64,000 nt of DNA, taken from positions 127,742-191,741 of the forward strand of contig NZ_LMIV01000003.1 in the NCBI RefSeq assembly GCF_001428865.1, written 5' to 3'. The position numbers and the translations under genes are program-made. How positions within the stretch are numbered: the stretch's first letter is position 1; every line of letters begins with the position of its first letter. The DNA comes from Sphingomonas sp. Root241. GTDB lineage: Bacteria; Pseudomonadota; Alphaproteobacteria; Sphingomonadales; Sphingomonadaceae. Below the pieces are notes generated by a model. The model did no database searches and had not been told where the DNA came from. It saw only the letters and a program-made list of their open reading frames with translations. This document shows, one piece after another, positions 45,101 through 54,100 of this stretch.

Positions 45101-48100
45101 ACCTTCTCCTTCGGCGCAGGGACCAGCGTCACCAACGGCGCGATCGCCAATTTCGTGCTGCAGAATTCGGACGCCAACGTCACTTATCTGGGCAGCCTCA
45201 CCCAGGGGCTGAACACCGACAATTTCGTGGTCTTCGGCCAGACCGGCGGCGTCGTGGACTTCTCCCAAGCGACGATCAGCGCCAGCGCGGGCTCGGGGCT
45301 GCTATTCCTCGGCGCCGACGGCACCAGCATGCTGGGCGACGTCCAGCTCTCCGGCGATGCGGGCATCGAGATCGCGGGTTCGTCCGGGACGATCAGCTTC
45401 GGTAATGTCGATATCACCGCAGTCGGTGCCAACCAGACCGCAGTCGACCTGACCGGGGCGCTCGGCAACGTAACCTTCCAGACGCTCGATATCGCGGGCG
45501 CCTCCACTGTCGGCACCAAGGGCATCGACCTCAGCGGCTCGACCACCGCGGCGAACATCATCGTCAACGAGAGCAGCAGCATCACCGGTGTCGGGATCGG
45601 CGTCGATCTGACCAACGCGGCGATCACCGGCAATTTCCGCTATGGCGACGGCTCGAACGTGGATGCGGACGGCGCCGCCTCGACGATCAGCGCGGTCACG
45701 CCGTTGGTCATTGCCGGGCTGAACCCCGGCGGCACCTATGATTTCCGCGATGTCGTCCTCACCGGCGACACCACCAGCCTCCAGACCAACAAGACCGTCT
45801 TCTGGGTACAAGCGGGCGCCACCGGCGCCGGTACGCGTGCCGATCCGGGCAGCCTCGCCGCGGCCGAAGCCTCGGGTGTCGACGTTATCATCCTGCTCGA
45901 CGCGGCGGGTGCCGGACAGGACGTGATCGACGCCGCCTCGGCCGGAGGCGGGCTCGACCTCGTCGCCAACCAGAGCCTGCTGAGCTTCCTGGGCGGCGAC
46001 ACGCTGAGCCTCGGCGGAGGCGCACCGGCCAATCTGCTGCTGTACGGCATCGCCGGCGGATCGGTCACCAATCCCTATGCGGGATCGGGCGCGCCTTTGC
46101 TCACCACCAGTCAGGCGGGTGCAACCACGGTCAATCTCGCCGCGGGCGCACTGATCGACGGCGTCCAGATCGGCAACCTCGACGCGAAGGGCGTCTATGG
46201 CGGATATCTGGCCGACGTCACGATCCGCAACAGCGTGATCTTCGGCGGCGTCAACGCGATCGAAATCGTCGGCAACGGCGGCAGTGCCGCGCTGAGCAAC
46301 CTCGACCTCTCGAGCGCGACCGGCGATGTGCTGAGATTGCGCGGCGACGGCGGGAATCTCATCGTGACCCAGCTCGCCAATTTGACGATCCGCGGCGGCA
46401 CCAGCGGTCGCGGCCTGTTCGGCGAGCAACTGGTCTTCGACGCGAGTGTCGCCACCGCGGGAATCCAGGCCGTGACCGGCGCGCTCACCATCGGCAGCTC
46501 GGCGAGCCGGATCGGCGGCTCGGGCCTCGTGCTCGACGATGTGACCGGCACGCTCAGCCTCATCGCGACGATCTTCAACACCGACGGCGACGGCATTTTC
46601 GCCGATGGCGGGGCCGGCGGCTTCACCTTCGCGATCACCGGCGGGACCATAGACACCGGCCTGGTCACGACCGCGGGCTCGGCGCTCAATCTTGCCAACC
46701 TTTCGGCCGACCTGCAGCTCGACAGCGTCACCTATTCGGGCCTCGATTCGGGCGTGCTCGTCAACAACGTGACCGGCGTCGGGACCGGCGGGCGCGCGCT
46801 CGACATCGATACGTTGACGGTGGCGAGCGGTGCCGACAGCGGCATCTCGCTTCTCGGCACCACCAGCGGCAATTTCAGCTTCGGCAGCGCCTCGTCGATC
46901 ACGGGAACGAGCGTGGCGGGCATTGCGATCGCCAACACCGGCGCCGGCACGTTCACCTATGACGGCAGCATCACCGCCGCCACCGGCGCGCTGATCTCGG
47001 TCAGCGGCGGCGACATCGGCAACGCGACCTTCTCCGGTGCGCTGAACGCGACCGGCGGGACCGGACTGCAGTTCGACAATGCCGACGGGACCTACAATTT
47101 CACCGGCACGACGACGCTGAACGGCGGCGATGCGGGTATCGATATCGTCAACGGCTCGAGCGGTACGTTCACCTTCGGCACCGGCACATCGATCACCAGC
47201 CCGACCGGCACCGGATTGAATGTCCAGAACTCGACCGCAGGCATCACCTATTCCGGTAACTTGACCTATGCGACCGCCGGTCAGTTGGCGGTCGAGATCG
47301 TCAATCACTCGGGCGGCACGATCACTTTCCAGACCGGCACCCTCGGCGTGACCAATGGCAGCGGCGTGCGGTTCGACAATGCCGACGGCACCTATGCATT
47401 CACCGGCACCGCCACGCTTTCGGGCGTCACGGCGGGCTTCGACATCGGCAATGGCTCGAGCGGGACCTTCAACTTCGGATCCGGTACCAGCGTCGACGCA
47501 ACGGTAACGGGACTGGGGCTGGCCAATTCGGCAGCGAACGTGACCTATGCCGGCACACTCACGTCCAGCGCGGGCTATGCTTTCGCTGCCTTCAGCGACC
47601 AGAGCACGCTCGACATCAGCTCGGCCACGCTGAACGTCACCAGCCTGGGTCTCAACTTCAACGATGCGGACGGCGTATACACGTTCGGGTCCTTCGCCCT
47701 TTCGAACGGCGCCTCGATCGTGGTGGCGAACGATTCGGACGGCACCCTGACGTTCGGCGATGTCGATATCACCGGAACCGGCGCGGGCCAGACCGCCGTC
47801 AATCTGACCGGCGCGATGGGGGGCGTCACCTTCAACACGCTCGACATCACCGGCACTTCGACCGTCGGCAGCCGCGGGATCAATCTGTTCGGCAACACCG
47901 GCACCGGCGACATCGTCGTCACCAACAGCAGCACGATCACCGGCGTCGGCGTGGGCGTCGACCTGACCAATGCGTCGCGCACCGGCCTCTTCCAATATGG
48001 CGACGGCGAGAGCGCGATCGACGTGGCATCGACGATCAGCGCCACCACGCCCCTCGTCATCACCGGTCTGAACGGCGGGACGGGGATCTACAATTTCGCC

Positions 48101-51100
48101 GACGTCAATCTCGTTGGCGACACCAGCGGCCTCGCGACAACTGCGACGGTCTATTACGTGCTCGCCGGCGCGACCGGCAGCGGCACGCTCGGCGATCCGG
48201 GCAGCCTTGCCGGTGCGGAGGCGGCTGCCGCCGACATCATCATCCTGTTGAACAACCCGGCCGGCGGGCAGGACGTGCTCGACGCGCTCGGCTCCAACGG
48301 CAACGACACGCTGCAGCTCGACGTCAATCAGGCGCTGCGCAGCTTCCTCAATGGCGATACCATCACGCTGCCCGGCGGCGCGCCGGCCAACGTGATCCTC
48401 ACCGGCGTCGTGACCGGCCAGGTTACCAACCCCTATGCCGGATCGGGCGCGCCGATCCTCACCACCACCGGTGCCGCCAATACGGTGACGCTGGCCAACA
48501 ACAGCCTGATCGACGGCGTCAGTATCCAGAGCGCGAGCGGCTTTGCCGGGGTATATGGCAGCGGCGTCACCACCGTCACGCTTTCCAATGCCACGCTCTC
48601 GGGTACCGGCACGGCGCTCCGGCTGCTCGACGGCGGAGCGGCCGCGACGGCCACGCTCACCAATCTCAGTCTCTCGGCGTCCGGCGGCAGCGCCGCAGTG
48701 GATTTCAGCGGCGCGGGCGCCGGCAGCCTGACCCTGACGGGTTCGGGGCTCAACGTATCGCATAGCGGTTCGGGTTCGCTGCTCACGATCGCCGACATCG
48801 TCGTCGGCGGCGGCAATCTGACCTTCGGCACCGTTGCGTCGACCGCTTCGGGCGCCGGTGTCGACCTCGGTTCGGTGGCCGGCCTCGGCACGCTCAGCTT
48901 CGGCAGCATCACCGTTGCGGGCGCTTCCGGCTCGGGGGTCGCGCTCCACAATTCGAGCGCCATCGTGAACCTCGGCGACGTGACCGTATCGGGCGCGGCG
49001 GGCGCGGGCATCCAGCTGACTTCGAACAGTGGCGCCACCACGATCGGCACCATCGACATCAGTTCGAGCGCAACGGGCATCGCGGCGAGCGGTCTCACGA
49101 GCACATTGACCGTCGGCGACGGCACGATCGACGGCGCGACCACGGCGGGCATCCTGCTCGGCGCGGGCAACACGGTTCTGCTCAGCTTCGGTAATATCGA
49201 CATCACCGCACTGCAGACCGGCGCGCGTGGGGTCGATGCGCGTTCGACCGGTGGCTCCAACGTCTATTTCGAGACGCTCGACATCAGCGGCGCCTCGGCG
49301 ATCGGAACGCGCGGCATCGATCTCACCGGCAACACCGGGCTCGGCAATTTCACCGTCAACGAGAGCAGCACGATCACCGGCGTCGGTATCGGCGTCGACC
49401 TCACCAACGCGTCGCGCACCGGCGGCTTCCGCTATGGCGATGGCTCGAACGTGGATGCCGATCTCGCCGCCTCGACGATCAACGCCACCACTCCGATCGT
49501 CGTCGCGGGGCTCAACGGCGCCACGGGGACCTATGACTTCCGCGACGCGACGCTGGTGGGCGACACCAGCCCGCTCGAGGTCAGCGCCTTCTTTGTCCGC
49601 GCCGGCGCGACGGGCGTGGGCAGCAGGTCGGATCCGGGAAGCCTCGCCGCCGCGGACGCGTCGACGGCCAGTTTCATCGTCCTGCTCGACGCGCAGGCGG
49701 GCGCCGGCAGCTTCGACACGATCTCGGGCACGCTGACGCTGGCGAACAACCAATCCTTGCTCAGCTTCCGCGACACCGACATCTTCAATGTCGGGGGCGG
49801 CGCGCCGCCGAACGTGTTCGTGTTCAACGTCACCACCGGCACGATCACCAATCCCAATAGCGGCTCGGGCGCTCCGCTGCTGACCTCCGCCGACGCCACC
49901 GGCACGGTGCAGCTCGCCGGCACCAGCGTGATCGACGGCGTAGTGATCGCGAACACCGGCACGGGCGCGGGCATTTATGCCAACGGCACCGCGGGCATCG
50001 CGACGATCCGCAACAGCACGATCTCGGGCGGCGGCGCGGCGGTGGACATCCGGTCGGGCGCGCTGGTGCGGACGGCCAATCTCCAGAACCTGACGCTCGC
50101 CAACGCCGGCAACCAGATGGGCGCGCTGCTCAACCTCAACGGCACCGGCGGCACGCTGACCGTCACCGGCATGTCGAACCTGTCGATCGGCACGGCGGGC
50201 GGCGAGACTGCGGGCCTGGTGTTCGACACCGTGACCTTCGACAGCGATCTCGCGACGGGCGGCATCCAGGCAGTCAATGCCGGCGCGCTCACCATCGGCA
50301 CCACCGGTGCGCGCGTGCAGGGCGACGGCCTCAGCCTGACCAACGTCTCGGGTTCGCTGACCTTCAGCGATCTCGATATCGCCAATACCGGCGGCACCGG
50401 CCTGCTCGTCGCCAATTCGAAGGCGAACAGCTTCTTGCTGACCACCGCCGACGGCTCCTTCGACACGACCTTCGGCACGGCAGTCAATCTCGACCCGCTG
50501 ACCGTGAACATGACGGTCTCGAGCGTCACCGCCACTAACGGCGCCTATGGCATCCAGCTCGATCAGGTCGAAGGCTTCTTCACCGTCACCGGCGCGGTCA
50601 ACGTCACCAACGCCACGATCGCGGGCATCGCGGTCGAGAACAATACCGGCCAGGCCGACGCGCTCGACGCCACCTTCAGCGGTGCGGTCACGATCAACAA
50701 CACGGTCGGTGCCGGCCTGTCGCTCACCAACAATGCCGGCGCCACGATCATCTTCGGTGGTGGCGGCACCGGCGTGGATGTGGTGACCACCGGCGGCGCG
50801 GCGCTCAATGCTTCGGGCGGCACACTCAGCATCGCCGGTTCGGGCAATTCGCTGACCAGCGGCACCGGCCAGACGATGACGCTGAGCGGTCTCACCGTCG
50901 GTGCGCCCGGCATCAACTTCGCCAGCGTCAGCGCGAACGGCGCGGCGACGGCGGTGGTGCTCACCAGCGTGACCGCCGCCGGCGGCGGCGCGATCAATCT
51001 CGGCACGGTCAACCTTCAGGGGATCACCAGCCGCGGGATCGACGTCAACACCGCGCTGGGCGCGGCGCTGTCGATCACCGATCTCGATATCGGTCTCAAC

Positions 51101-54100
51101 AGCACGACCGCAGTCGCTGTCGACCTGAACGGCGCGGCGCTGGCTGCCGGCATCACCGCGAATGACTTCGATGTGACCAACGCCGCGGCGGCCGGCACCA
51201 GCATCGCCGTCGATCTGCGCGGTACTACGGGCGGGCAGGGCGTCACGCTCGGCGATAGTGCGGCGGGCGGCGCCGCCGCTACGATCGCCGGGGTCAATAC
51301 CGGCATATGGCTGGACGCCACGACCAATGCGGCGTTCACCTATGGCGATGGTGAATCGGCGATCGACAGCGCCTCGACCATTTCGGCGGCCACGGGCATC
51401 AACGCGGCGGCGGCCCCGGCGGTCGGCACCTACAACTTCAGGGACGTGACCTTCGGCGCGAGCCCCGGCCTCGGCTTCGGCGTCGGCCGCACATGGTTCG
51501 TCGATTCGAACGGAGCGACCGGCGGCGGCAACGGCTCGGGCGCGGACGGCGCCAATCCGATGACGCTGGCGGCCGCCGAGCTCGCGCTCGCGGCGACCGA
51601 CGTCATCGTGCTGGTCAATAACGGGATCGCGATCAGCGCCGCCGGATCGAATGGCAACGACACGCTCAACCTGCTCGCCGATACCCAAGTGCGTGGCTTC
51701 GGGCAGGGACCGCTGGCGCTCACGCTGACCGTGCCCTCGACGATCCTGCTTTCGGGCAACACGATCAACATCGCCGATCCCACCGGCAATGGCGCGGCGA
51801 CGCTCACCACGGCGGCGGGCGCCAGCGTGATAACGCTGGGCGCGAGCGGCAATCACATTTCGGGCTTCATCCTCGACGGCGCGCCTGCGGGTGCGCTGCG
51901 CGGCATCGTTGACGGTGCCGGTGCCACCGGCACCGTGATCGACTTCATGACGATCCGCAATTTCAACCAGGTGAACGGCTACGGCGTCGAGATCACGCCC
52001 TCGACCAACACCGTGATCGACAACGTCACCTTCACCGGCAACACCAACGACGTCCTGCTCAACGCCGCCGGTAGCACGATCACCAACGTGACCGCCACCG
52101 GCGCCACCGGCACTTCGATCACGCTCGACAACGCCACCGGCACGACCACGCTGACCAATTTGAGCATCAGCGGCGCGGCGACCGGCCTTTCCTTCACCAA
52201 TGCCGGCGGGACGATCACCGCAACCAATGTCGACATAACCGGCGCGGCGACTTCTGCGCTCACGGTCACCGGCGGCACCGCCGGCTTCACCTTCGACGGA
52301 GCGAGCTCGATCATCCAGGCCGCGGGCGGGCTGACGCTCAACGTCGCCAACCATAGCATCGGCACCTTTGCCTTTGCCGGGCTGATCAATGCGACCAGCG
52401 GCAACGGCATGCAGTTCAACAATGCCGACGGCACCTACAACTTCCCCGGCATAACTACGCTCAACGGCGGCAATGCCGGCATCGACATCTATAACGGCGC
52501 GACCGGCACCTTCGCCTTCGGCTCCGCCACCAGCCTTACGCATAACAATGCGGGCAACGCCTTCGTGCTGCTCAGCGGCGCCAACGTGACTTTCGACGGG
52601 TCGATCACCGATAATGACGGCATCGCCGTGGAGATCGATGCGCACGATGCCGGCACCGCCACGTTCAACGGTACGATCAGCAGCAGCATCGGCAACGCGA
52701 GCACGGTGATCTCGATCATCAACAGCAATGGCGGCGCGATCAACTTCAACGGCATAATGAACCTCGCCAGCACGGCGGCGTCGGTGGTCAATCTCTCGGG
52801 CAATAACGGATCGACGGTCACCTTCAACGCCGGCGGCCCGGGCCTCGACATCACCAGCACCACCGGCACCGGCATGATCATCACGGGCGGCGGCACGGTG
52901 AACGTGCTGGGCAGCGGCAATTCGATCACCACGACCAGCGGCACGCTGCTCAGCGTCACCGATACCGGCGGCACCACGACCAATGTGAACCTTTCCTTCG
53001 CCTCGGCGAGCAACACCAGCGGCGCGAACGGAATCTTCGTCCAGCGCACCGGCGCAGGCTCGATCGTCGGGACCATCAACATCGCGGGCGGCGCGATCAC
53101 CGCGACCACGCGCGGCGTTTCGCTCAACGGCGACGCGCTCAACTTCACTTATGGTGGGACGATCACCACGAGCGGCGCCGCGTCGCGCACGTTCGAGGCG
53201 ACCAACCGCACCGGCGGCACCGCGACGCTGTCGGGCAACATCACCGATACCAGCCTCGGCATCAGCGTTACCAGCAATAGCGGCGGCACGATCAACCTCA
53301 CCGGCCAGACGATCAGCCTCAACTCCGGGACCAACGCCGCCGTGACGCTGAGCAACAACACCGGCACGACGATCAACTTCGCGCCGCTGGCGGGCGGCAA
53401 TGGGCTCGATATCGTCACGACCAGCGGTGCCGGCTTCAGCGCGACGGGCGGCGGCACGGTTACGGTCAGCGGCACCGGCAACAGCATCCAGACCGCCACC
53501 GGCCAGGTCATCAATCTCACCGGCGTGAGTGCCGGCGCGAGCGGCATCAACTTCGCGTCGCTGCAAAGCACCGGTATCGTCGCCGGCATCGCCATCAACC
53601 TGAACAATCTCGACAGCGTCGGCAGCGGCGCGTTCAGCGGCGGCACCACCAGCGTCGCGGCGACCAGCGGCGGCAATGACGGCATCTTCATCGGCAACGG
53701 TACCGCCGCCAATGTCAGCTTCGGCGCGACCACGATCGGCACCGGAACCGTCAGCGGGGACGGCATCGAGATCAACGGCGCAGGCAACGGCGCGGTGACC
53801 TTCACCAGCGTCGCCATCACCAATACGACGGCGCACGGCGTTTCGATTGTCGGAGCCGCGGGAGCGACCGGTGCGATCGCGATCAATGGCGGCACGATCG
53901 GCGCGGGTGGAATCGGCGGCGATGGTGTCAACATCACCGGCGGCAGCGGAGCCGTCACCGTCGCTGCATCGATCGCCAAGACCAACGCGGGCAACGTCGT
54001 CGAGGTGAGCAGCCATACCGGCGGCGCGGTGACCTTCTCCGGGAACCTCTCCGCGACCGGTGGCGCCGCCAATGGAATCCTGCTGAGCAACAACAGTGGC

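Noticed and set aside
40151..51650. CRISPR-like or tandem-repeat array appearance in the giant gene
   Set aside because: Repeats are coding, in frame, unequal in length and diverged at silent sites; there are no short identical repeats with uniform spacers.
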